Position numbers and translations under genes: made by a program. Shown one piece after another: positions 32,484 through 38,840 of a stretch of 38,840 nt of DNA (positions are counted from its first letter, which is position 1; each line of letters begins with the position of its first letter). The stretch comes from Myxococcales bacterium (GTDB lineage Bacteria; Myxococcota_A; Polyangia; Polyangiales; Polyangiaceae). Under the pieces are notes generated by a model, which ran no database searches, was not told the origin of the DNA, and worked only from the letters and a program-made list of their open reading frames with translations. The stretch spans positions 1 to 38,840 of the forward strand of contig JAJYCT010000007.1 of NCBI GenBank assembly GCA_021778125.1, read 5' to 3'.

Positions 32484-35048
32484 TCACGCCCAGCGGATGA
32501 GCGACGTCTCGTACGGGTGGCTCATCGCCTCGTTGTAGGGCACGACGCGCGCGGCGAACGCGTGGGCGCCGCTCTCGGCGGTCGGGATCTCGCCGCTGAA
32601 GCGCCAGGCCCCGTCCCCCTCGCGCGCGCCCACGTGGAGGCGCACGATCTTGCCCCGATCGATCTCGTGCCCGCCGCGCGTGGGGCCGTGGTACAGCTCC
32701 ACCGCGACGTCGTCCGGCGTGAGCGCTCCGAGGTGGACGCGCACCGAGACGCGCACGGGCTCCCCCACGGCGACTTCGGAGGTCGACTCGAGGCGCACGT
32801 CGTCGAGGGCGACGCCGTGCCACGCGCCGCGCACGCGGTCCTTCCACGCCGTCAGCGCCTTGGCGCCGGATAGGTCGCCGTCGGTGAGCTTCTGTGTCAG
32901 GCGTACGCCCGGAACGTAGAAGCGCGTGGTGTATTGCCGCACCATGCGCGCCGTGTTGTAGGTCGGCACGAGCCTGGAGATCGCGCTCTTCATCCGGTGG
33001 ATCCAACCGCGCGGCAGGCGCCCGACGCCCTCGCGCGCGTAGAAGAGCGGGACGACCTCACGCTCGATCACGTCGTAGAGCAGCTCGGCCTCGAGCGTGT
33101 CGCCGGTGCCGTCGAGGTACTCCTCGCCGCGCCCGATCGCCCAGCCCACCTCCCACCCGTGATCGCGCCACGCCTCGGCGAACCAGCCGTCCAGAACGCT
33201 CAGGTTGAGCGCGCCGTTGGCGGCGGCCTTCATCCCGCTCGTCCCGCTGGCCTCCAGCGGCCGTCTTGGCGTGTTGAGCCACACGTCGACTCCGCTCACC
33301 AGGGCGCGCGCGACCCGCATGTCGTAGTCCTCGACGAACACGACGCGTCCGCTCAGGCCCGCGTCGCGGCTGGCGTGTACAAGGGAGCGAATGAGCTCCT
33401 TGCCGCCCTTGTCCTGGGGGTGCGCCTTGCCCGCGAACACGAGCTGCACGGGGCGATCCGGGTTGCCGAGGAGCGTCTTGACGCGCGCGAGGTCGCTGAA
33501 GAGCAGGGTCGCGCGCTTGTACGTCGCGAACCGGCGCGCGAAGCCGATCGTCAGGGCGTGCGGATCCAGGATCTCGTCGGCGGCCGAGAGCTCCTCGGCC
33601 CCGGCGCCGCGCCGCTCGGCGTTCGTGCGCAGCCAGCGGCGCGCGTTCTGCACGAGGCGGTGGCGCCGGTGCTCGTGCACCTGCCAGAGCTCGGCGTCGG
33701 GGATCTCCAGGACGCGCTTCCAGAGGTCCTCGTCGTCGAGCTCGTCGGCCCAGCGCGGGCTCAGGTAGCGTGTGAAGAGGGCGCCCATCTCCGAGGAGAC
33801 CCACGACGGCGTGTGCACGCCGTTCGTGATGAAGTCGATCGGGATCTCGTGCGTCGGCAGCTCCGGCCAGAGGTCCTGCCACATCTTGCGGGACACCTCG
33901 CCGTGCAGCTCGCTCACGCCGTTGTAGTGGTCGGCGGTACGCATCGCGAGGATGGGCATCGAGAACGGGGCGCCTTGATCGCTCGGGTCGACGCGGCCGA
34001 GGCCGAGCAGCTCCTGGTCCGAGATCCCCAGGGCGCCGCGGTAGGGCTCGAGGTACCGCCGCACCAGCTGCCCCTCGAAGGCGTCGTTGCCCGCGGGCAC
34101 GGGCGTGTGTGTCGTGAAGATGTTGCCGGCGCTGTTGGCCTCGGCGGCGACGGCGAACGAGACGCCGCGCTCGCGCATGACGCGGCCGACGCGCTCCACG
34201 GCGAGGAACGCCGAGTGCCCCTCGTTCATGTGGCAGATCGTCGGCGAGAGGCCCACGGCCTCGAGCGCGTGGGTCCCCCCGATGCCGAGCATGATCTCCT
34301 GTCGGACGCGGAACTCCTGGTCGCCGCCGTACAGGGGCCCGGTGATCGCGCGATCGGCGGGGGCGTTCTCCGCGAGGTTCGCGTCGAGCAGGAGCAGGGG
34401 CACGCGACCGACCTGGACCTTCCAGAGCTGGGCGAGCACGGTGCCGTGCGGGTACTCGACACGGATGATGAGGCGCTTGCCCGTGCCGTCCAGCACCGGG
34501 AGGACGGGCATCCGGTGCCAGTCGTTGATCGGGTACTTCTCGCCCTGCCAGCCGTCGGCGTTGAGCGCCTGACGGAAGTAGCCCTCGGCGTACGCGAGGC
34601 CAACGCCGACGAGCGGCAGGCCCAGGTCGCTCGCGGTCTTGAGGTGGTCGCCGGCGAGCACGCCGAGGCCGCCCGAGTAGATGGGCAGGCACTCGTGGAG
34701 GCCGTACTCCATCGAGAAGTACGCGATCCGCGCGCCCGCGGCCTCGGGGAAGGTCTTCGAGAACCAGCCCCCGCGCTGCATGTAGCGCTGGAAGGTGCTC
34801 CAGGCCGCCTCCAGGTGGCTGGTGAAGGCGTCGTCGCCCGCGAGGGCCTCGAGGCGCTCCTGGCTGACGCTGGCGAGGAGCTCGATCGGGTTGCCGCGGA
34901 CGGCCTCCCACAGATCGGGGTCGAGGCGGACGAAGAGCTCGTGGGCGACGGGAGACCACGACCACCAGAGGTTGTAGGCGATGTCGCGGAGGCGCTCGAG
35001 CGCCGGGGGCAGGCGGGGGACGACCGTGAAGTGCCTCAGCGTCGGCAT
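32484..35048 (-). CDS. glgP: Alpha-glucan (glycogen/maltodextrin) phosphorylase, GT35
   Basis: 854 residues. It releases glucose-1-phosphate from alpha-1,4-glucans with pyridoxal phosphate as cofactor. The N-terminal DUF3417-type segment (LRDIAYNLWWSWSPVAHELF) marks the short bacterial/archaeal phosphorylase type rather than the E. coli/muscle type. Conserved segments follow: FSMEYGLHECLPIYSGGLGV, NEGHSAFLAVER, FITNGVHTPSW and RRFATYKRATLLF. The cofactor lysine is Lys607 in GTSGMKAAANG. The last 150 residues form a beta-rich extension. AAGGA seven bases before the ATG supports the start. No other glycogen genes are in the window; it is followed on the other strand by the kinase cluster. Confidence 0.95.
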   Translation of the reverse strand: MPTLRHFTVVPRLPPALERLRDIAYNLWWSWSPVAHELFVRLDPDLWEAVRGNPIELLASVSQERLEALAGDDAFTSHLEAAWSTFQRYMQRGGWFSKTFPEAAGARIAYFSMEYGLHECLPIYSGGLGVLAGDHLKTASDLGLPLVGVGLAYAEGYFRQALNADGWQGEKYPINDWHRMPVLPVLDGTGKRLIIRVEYPHGTVLAQLWKVQVGRVPLLLLDANLAENAPADRAITGPLYGGDQEFRVRQEIMLGIGGTHALEAVGLSPTICHMNEGHSAFLAVERVGRVMRERGVSFAVAAEANSAGNIFTTHTPVPAGNDAFEGQLVRRYLEPYRGALGISDQELLGLGRVDPSDQGAPFSMPILAMRTADHYNGVSELHGEVSRKMWQDLWPELPTHEIPIDFITNGVHTPSWVSSEMGALFTRYLSPRWADELDDEDLWKRVLEIPDAELWQVHEHRRHRLVQNARRWLRTNAERRGAGAEELSAADEILDPHALTIGFARRFATYKRATLLFSDLARVKTLLGNPDRPVQLVFAGKAHPQDKGGKELIRSLVHASRDAGLSGRVVFVEDYDMRVARALVSGVDVWLNTPRRPLEASGTSGMKAAANGALNLSVLDGWFAEAWRDHGWEVGWAIGRGEEYLDGTGDTLEAELLYDVIEREVVPLFYAREGVGRLPRGWIHRMKSAISRLVPTYNTARMVRQYTTRFYVPGVRLTQKLTDGDLSGAKALTAWKDRVRGAWHGVALDDVRLESTSEVAVGEPVRVSVRVHLGALTPDDVAVELYHGPTRGGHEIDRGKIVRLHVGAREGDGAWRFSGEIPTAESGAHAFAARVVPYNEAMSHPYETSLIRWA

Positions 35049-35109
35049 GAGGCGTCCTTCGTATCCGAGGGATGAGTGACGTTCAACCCCGGAGCCACGC
35101 CGCGCGGCG

Positions 35110-36126
35110 TCACTCGGACAGGACGACCCGGTTCTCCAGGCGTCCCAGCCCGTCGATCTCGAGCGCCACGTGGTCGCCCGGGCGCAGCCACAGGTCCTTG
35201 GTGATCTTCGAGCCGTTGAGCTCGAGCAGGCACCCGGTACCGCACGTGCCGCTGCCGACCACGTCGCCCGGCAAGAGCGTGACGCCGTACGAGGCCCGCT
35301 CGAGGATCTGGGCGAAGGTCCAAGTCATGTCCTTGACGTTGCCCCGGGACAGCGCCACTCCGTTGACGCTCGCGCGCATCTCCAGGTTCCACACGCGTCC
35401 CCGGTCCGTGCGGGTGGCGTGGCTCTCGAGCTCGTCGAGGGTGACGAGGGCAGGGCCGAGCGACGTCGCGAAGTCCTTGCCCTTCGCGGGCCCCAGGCTC
35501 AGCTTCATCTCCTCCATCTGCAGGGCGCGCGCCGACCAGTCGTTCATGATCGTCATGCCGAAGATCAGCTCGTCGGCCTGCGCCGCGCTGAGGTCACGGC
35601 CCTCGCGCCCGACCACGACGGCGGCCTCGAGCTCGAAGTCGAGACGCTCGGTGTGCGCCGGACGCACGTGCACGTCGCCCGGGCCGACCACGCCCCCGTG
35701 GTTGGTGAAGTAGAAGACGGGGAACTGGTCGAACTCCGGGATCATGTCCAGGCCGCGGTTGCGGCGGGCCATCTCGACGTGCTGGCGGAAGGCGTAGCCG
35801 TCGCGCATGGACGGAGGGCGAGGCAGCGGGGCGCCCAGCGTGACGTCACGCAGGGCCTGGGCCAGGACCCGTCCGTCGAAGAGGGCCGGCAGCTCCTTGT
35901 GCTCCCACGCGTGCACGATCGCGTCGGCGGCGGGGCGGGCCTCGCCCGCGTGCTCGATAAAGCCGAGGACCCCCTTGCCGTAGCGCTGGGCCACGTGGGC
36001 CGCATCGCAGCGACGGCCCTGCCGGTGCTCGAGCCAGGCGAAGGCGTGGGCCAGATCGATGACGGCGTCCCCCGCGAGCACGCCCGCGCGATCGTGCGCG
36101 TCGGTCCGGAACGTGACGAGCTTCAT
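35110..36126 (-). CDS. Fumarylacetoacetate hydrolase (FAH) family protein
   Basis: 338 residues. FAH-family enzymes cleave C-C bonds or hydrate/decarboxylate acylpyruvate-like substrates with a bound divalent metal. The metal ligands are visible: Glu165 and Glu167 in LDFELEAAVVVG and Asp196 in MNDWSARALQ. The family hallmarks KGKDFATSLGP, LLPGDVVGSGTCGTG and PGDHVALEIDGLG are present. The two-domain length suits true fumarylacetoacetase-like or acylpyruvase members acting in tyrosine or aromatic degradation; no other genes of that pathway are here, so the substrate is open. The start ATG at 36126 is 27 bp from the divergent Nudix gene. It lies 61 bp upstream of the phosphorylase gene on the same strand and may be co-transcribed with it. 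Confidence 0.9.
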   Translation of the reverse strand: MKLVTFRTDAHDRAGVLAGDAVIDLAHAFAWLEHRQGRRCDAAHVAQRYGKGVLGFIEHAGEARPAADAIVHAWEHKELPALFDGRVLAQALRDVTLGAPLPRPPSMRDGYAFRQHVEMARRNRGLDMIPEFDQFPVFYFTNHGGVVGPGDVHVRPAHTERLDFELEAAVVVGREGRDLSAAQADELIFGMTIMNDWSARALQMEEMKLSLGPAKGKDFATSLGPALVTLDELESHATRTDRGRVWNLEMRASVNGVALSRGNVKDMTWTFAQILERASYGVTLLPGDVVGSGTCGTGCLLELNGSKITKDLWLRPGDHVALEIDGLGRLENRVVLSE

Positions 36127-36153
36127 GAAACGCGCTTCTATCACAGCCCTCCG
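36127..36153. promoter_or_regulatory. 27-bp divergent intergenic region with a shared TATC/GATA box
   Basis: The only AT-rich part of this gap is TATCAC on the plus strand (36139-36144), which reads as GATAGA on the minus strand (36142-36137). It lies 9-10 bp from each start codon, as if both genes use overlapping -10 elements. Confidence 0.3.
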
Positions 36154-36630
36154 ATGGCACGGCTGCGCATCCCCCGAGCGGCGTGGGTACTCGTCAAGGA
36201 TGTCGCGCGCCACGTGCTGCGGCGGCCGGTGCTGGGCATCGCCGCGGCGGCGCGCACGGCCGACGGGCGCTGGGTCCTCGTCCGCCGGGGCGACACGGGC
36301 GAGTGGGCTCTGCCCGGGGGCACGCTCGAGTGGGGCGAGACGCTCCGCGAGTCGGTCGTCCGCGAGGTGCGGGAGGAGGCCGGGATCGAGCGCTGCGACG
36401 TCGGGCGCCTCGTCGGCGTGTACTCGAGGCCGGATCGCGACCCGCGCTTCCACGGGGTGACCGTCGTCGTCGAGTGCGCCGTGAGCGAGCCCACCCGGCC
36501 TCCGGTCAACCCCCTCGAGATCACGGAGGTTCGCGCGTTCGCGGCGGGCGAGGTCCCCGCCACGCTGGCCTTCGGGATGCAAGACATGCTGGCCGCGGCC
36601 CTTCGGCGCGACGAGCCGACCGTGGAGTGA
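36154..36630 (+). CDS. Nudix hydrolase
   Basis: 158 residues. The Nudix box is complete at residues 56-78: Gly56, Glu62, Arg70-Glu71, Glu74-Glu75 and Gly77 fit the G-x5-E-x7-R-E-U-x-E-E-x-G-U pattern that binds the metal for pyrophosphate hydrolysis. The preceding strand is AAAARTADGRWVLVRRG, and LPGG introduces the box. Substrate (nucleotide sugar, NADH, oxidised nucleotide or other) cannot be told from the box. The ATG at 36154 has no clear Shine-Dalgarno sequence and lies 27 bp from the divergent FAH gene. About 157 bp separate it from the next gene; I see nothing coding in that gap. Confidence 0.92.
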   Translation: MARLRIPRAAWVLVKDVARHVLRRPVLGIAAAARTADGRWVLVRRGDTGEWALPGGTLEWGETLRESVVREVREEAGIERCDVGRLVGVYSRPDRDPRFHGVTVVVECAVSEPTRPPVNPLEITEVRAFAAGEVPATLAFGMQDMLAAALRRDEPTVE

Positions 36631-36775
36631 AAGAGATCGTCGTGACCGACCTCGGCCGAGCGTCGGCGGCGAGGTGCGAGCGACGGTCCCCGCAGCCGTC
36701 GAGGCCCTTGCGGAGAAGGGCACCCAGGCGAGCGCGACGGATCCGGCCTTCCAGGGCCCCCGCGCGGCGGGGCGC

Positions 36776-36781
36776 TATCCT
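36776..36781 (+). promoter_or_regulatory. Possible -10 element of the metallopeptidase-like gene
   Basis: TATCCT (4/6 to TATAAT) ends six bases before the GTG at 36788, with no Shine-Dalgarno sequence between. Confidence 0.35.
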
Positions 36782-36787
36782 GGTCGC

Positions 36788-37915
36788 GTGCGCGCGGCGC
36801 TCCTCGGGCTGATCCCGTTGCCGCGTGCGCGCGCCCGCACGCGCCGGGGCGTGGCCTCCCCACCGATCACGTACGTCGTCGAGCCACCGGCGGCGGGCTC
36901 GTGGACCCTGCGGGTCGAGGAGCGCATCGAGCGCGCCGCGAGCCCTCGCCTGGTCGCGCCGGAGCTCGACGCTGATCCGCCGGCGCTCGTCCTCGTCGCA
37001 ACGGGGGAGGCGCGGCTCCTGCGCCGCGCCGGGGGCGCGTGGCTTGCTCCGTCCTGCGCCGAGCGGTGCACCCTGCGTTACCAGGTGGACCTGCAGGCGC
37101 TGGCCTCGGCGTGTCGGGGCTTCGAGTGCCCGCGGCGTGTGGGGGACGCACTGCTCGGCACGGCGGCCCGGTGGATGGTGAGGCCGGACGTGCTGGACGA
37201 CGCGACGATCCACATTACGGCGGGTGGCGACCATGTCGCGCGCTTCGCGACCGGACTCCGGCGTGATGGCGACGGCGGCTACACCCTGCACGGGCGAGAG
37301 TTGCGCGAGGCCAGCTACACCGCGATCGGCGGCTTTCGCCGCGCCCACGTCGAGTTCCCCGGCGCCGCGCTCGACGTCGTCTTCCTCGGCCCGCCACTTC
37401 AGATGGGCGACGAGGCCGTGCTCGCGTGGATCCGGAGGGCCGCCGGCTGCGTGGCGAGCCTGTACGGGCGGTTCCCGGCCGACGCCACGGTCTTCGTCGT
37501 CCCGGTGCCTCGCGCCGATCGAGTGGTCTTCGGCCGCGTCCTGTCGCTCGCCGGGGCCTCCGTGCTCCTGCTGTTCGGCTATCAGACCCCGGCGGATGCC
37601 GTCGGCTCCGACTGGGTCGTCGTCCACGAGCTGTCGCACCTCGGGCCGCCGTCGTTCGTGGGACAGGGGCACTGGCTCGAGGAGGGGCTGGCCACGTACT
37701 ACGAGCCGATCCTGCGCGAGCGCTCCGGGTGGATGCGCCCCGAGGACCTCTGGGGGCACTTCGTCCGGGAGATGCCCCGCGGCCTCCGCAAGAGGGGCGA
37801 GCCGCCGAGCCTCGAGGAGCGGGACGAAATCGACTCCACGTACTGGGGCGGAGCGCTCTTCGCGCCGCTCGCCTCCGTGCGCCGCTCGATCGAGGGCGGT
37901 GGCGCGCCTCACTGA
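36788..37915 (+). CDS. M1-like (peptidase MA / gluzincin) metalloprotease-type protein
   Basis: 375 residues from a GTG at 36788; the open frame extends to 36674 but the added sequence is low-quality. Residues 280-284 are HELSH, a zinc HExxH motif, followed by WLEEGLATYYE with Glu299 as the likely third ligand, as in gluzincin peptidases. The spacing between HELSH and this glutamate is 14 residues instead of the 18 of M1 aminopeptidases, so the loop is shortened. The N-terminal part is beta-rich with paired cysteines (CAERC; CRGFEC), suggesting an exported protein, though the N-terminus is a poor signal peptide. It ends soon after the catalytic helix, without the M1 C-terminal helical domain. 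Activity is likely but unproven. Confidence 0.75.
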   Translation: MRAALLGLIPLPRARARTRRGVASPPITYVVEPPAAGSWTLRVEERIERAASPRLVAPELDADPPALVLVATGEARLLRRAGGAWLAPSCAERCTLRYQVDLQALASACRGFECPRRVGDALLGTAARWMVRPDVLDDATIHITAGGDHVARFATGLRRDGDGGYTLHGRELREASYTAIGGFRRAHVEFPGAALDVVFLGPPLQMGDEAVLAWIRRAAGCVASLYGRFPADATVFVVPVPRADRVVFGRVLSLAGASVLLLFGYQTPADAVGSDWVVVHELSHLGPPSFVGQGHWLEEGLATYYEPILRERSGWMRPEDLWGHFVREMPRGLRKRGEPPSLEERDEIDSTYWGGALFAPLASVRRSIEGGGAPH

Positions 37916-37922
37916 GGCGATG

Positions 37923-37928
37923 TACCGT
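37923..37928 (+). promoter_or_regulatory. Possible -10 element of the exonuclease gene
   Basis: TACCGT, twelve bases before the GTG at 37941. If used, it favours the GTG over the ATG at 37920 as the start. Confidence 0.25.
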
Positions 37929-37940
37929 CGAGCCTCGTCA

Positions 37941-38840
37941 GTGTCGCTCCGCAGCAAGCTCTCGCGGCTCGAGTCCGCCGGGGTCCAGGCGCCCCCGGGC
38001 CCGGGCCGGGGTGTCGTCCTGGACGATCTTCGCGCGCGCATCGCCGCGACGCTCGAGCGCACCGCGCGGCGCGCTCCGGCGCCACCGCCGCCCGTCGACA
38101 CGGTGGACCTGCCCTTCGTCACCGAGGAGACGCCGCTCGGGCCGCTCCACGTGCGCGCGCAGCGCATCTCGCCCGCGCACCGGACGGGCCATGCGCCTCT
38201 CCGCACCGCGCGCGACGTCAGCGCCGAGGTGCTCGGCCTGCTCGCGCTGGATCCGGCCGTCGCCCGCTGCGAGGCTTCACGGGCGCTGTACCTCGACACC
38301 GAGACGACGGGGCTCGCCGGGGGTGCCGGGACCGTGGCCTTCCTCGTCGGCCTGGCCTTCTGGGACGAGGGCTCCCTGGTGCTCGAGCAGCTCCTCGTCC
38401 GTGCGCTCGGGGAAGAAGCGCCGATGCTGGCGCGCGTTCACGAGCGCCTCGCCGCCGCGTCGATGATCGTCACGTTCAACGGCAAGAGCTTCGACCTGCC
38501 GCTTCTGCGGACGCGCTTCGTGCTGGCGCGGAGGGAGCCACCCCCGTCGCGGCCTCACCTGGATCTGCTCCACGTCGCCCGCCGCATCCACGGGCGCCGC
38601 GTCAAGCAAGGTTGCCGGCTGGTCGCGCTCGAGCGAGATGTGCTCGGCTTCGAGCGGCACGACGACGTGCCGTCCGGCGACGTCAGCGCGTGCTACCTGC
38701 ACTTCCTGCGAACCGGCGACGCCTCCACGCTGCTCGGCGTCGTCGAGCACAACGCATGGGACGTGCTCACGATGGTGGCGCTGGTGGGACTGTATGGCGA
38801 GCCGCTCGACGGCCTCCTCCGGGCCGACGATCTGGCCGGC
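37941..38840 (+). CDS. RNase H-fold exonuclease (YprB-like), 5' part, cut by the window end
   Basis: The frame is open to the last base; 300 residues are visible. The start is taken as GTG 37941 (MSLRSKLSRLESAG), typical of this family; an ATG at 37920 would add seven residues and has GAGG too close to it. After a Pro/Arg-rich N-terminal stretch, the DEDD-type 3'-5' exonuclease motifs appear: LYLDTETTGL (Asp119 and Glu121 from the GTG), then FNGKSFDLPLLRTRF with the second aspartate, and HNAWDVLTMVALV with the last aspartate. These are the metal ligands of the YprB / RNase_H_2 group, which also includes DNA polymerase III epsilon-like domains. Substrate, DNA or RNA, is unknown. A C-terminal TPR-like region is usual in this family but would lie beyond the window. 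Confidence 0.85.
   Translation, partial: MSLRSKLSRLESAGVQAPPGPGRGVVLDDLRARIAATLERTARRAPAPPPPVDTVDLPFVTEETPLGPLHVRAQRISPAHRTGHAPLRTARDVSAEVLGLLALDPAVARCEASRALYLDTETTGLAGGAGTVAFLVGLAFWDEGSLVLEQLLVRALGEEAPMLARVHERLAAASMIVTFNGKSFDLPLLRTRFVLARREPPPSRPHLDLLHVARRIHGRRVKQGCRLVALERDVLGFERHDDVPSGDVSACYLHFLRTGDASTLLGVVEHNAWDVLTMVALVGLYGEPLDGLLRADDLAG

Noticed and set aside
36631-36787. Extra coding sequence between the Nudix and metallopeptidase-like genes
   Set aside because: The open frame there gives unstructured residues, and a -10-like element lies directly before the GTG at 36788.

Overview
The window is very GC-rich (about 70 %), almost fully coding, and reads as a chromosome segment of a myxobacterium, most likely of the Polyangiales type. 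Supporting signs are the eukaryotic-like Ser/Thr kinase with an HRDVSPHN catalytic loop, many lipoproteins with Ala/Gly/Asp/Pro-rich linkers, giant tetratricopeptide (TPR) proteins, a PEGA-type protein, and a dnaG-rpoD pair whose sigma factor has a long spacer domain. I see no insertion sequence, prophage, CRISPR array, rRNA or tRNA. 28 protein genes are supported; the first and last run off the window.

Layout. 1-12,634 (+): the end of a TPR protein, a lipoprotein-type SppA protease, a 2186-residue TPR protein, two secreted lipoprotein-like proteins and a TerB-like protein. 12,649-14,982 (-): another TPR protein, divergent from the next block. 15,160-18,859 (+): dnaG (primase) and rpoD (housekeeping sigma factor). 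18,897-20,763 (+): a Cys-rich lipoprotein and an exported FGE-sulfatase-fold protein. 20,832-23,788 (-): a small exported protein, a UPF0104-type membrane protein, a lipoprotein and a PHP-family phosphatase. 23,811-25,945 (+): flavodoxin-like, saccharopine-dehydrogenase-like and a small unknown protein. 26,090-27,640 (-): aldehyde dehydrogenase, back to back with a lipoprotein carrying DxDxDG repeats (27,665-28,159, +). 28,237-32,457 (+): Ser/Thr kinase, PEGA/TPR membrane protein, Cys-rich lipoprotein. 32,484-36,126 (-): alpha-glucan phosphorylase and a fumarylacetoacetase-family enzyme. 36,154-38,840 (+): Nudix hydrolase, a metallopeptidase-like protein and an RNase H-fold exonuclease cut by the window end.

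The genes are mostly housekeeping or lineage-specific cell-envelope genes and do not form one recognisable pathway. The most interesting material is regulatory. A strong terminator-like hairpin after rpoD lies inside the signal-peptide codons of the next lipoprotein. A 24-bp divergent region holds a palindrome centred almost equally between two start codons. The leader of the FGE-like gene has a long imperfect stem and spaced repeats. A TAnnnT hexamer repeatedly sits 6-12 nt before start codons that lack a good Shine-Dalgarno sequence, which suggests leaderless mRNAs. No complete new multi-gene system is evident.
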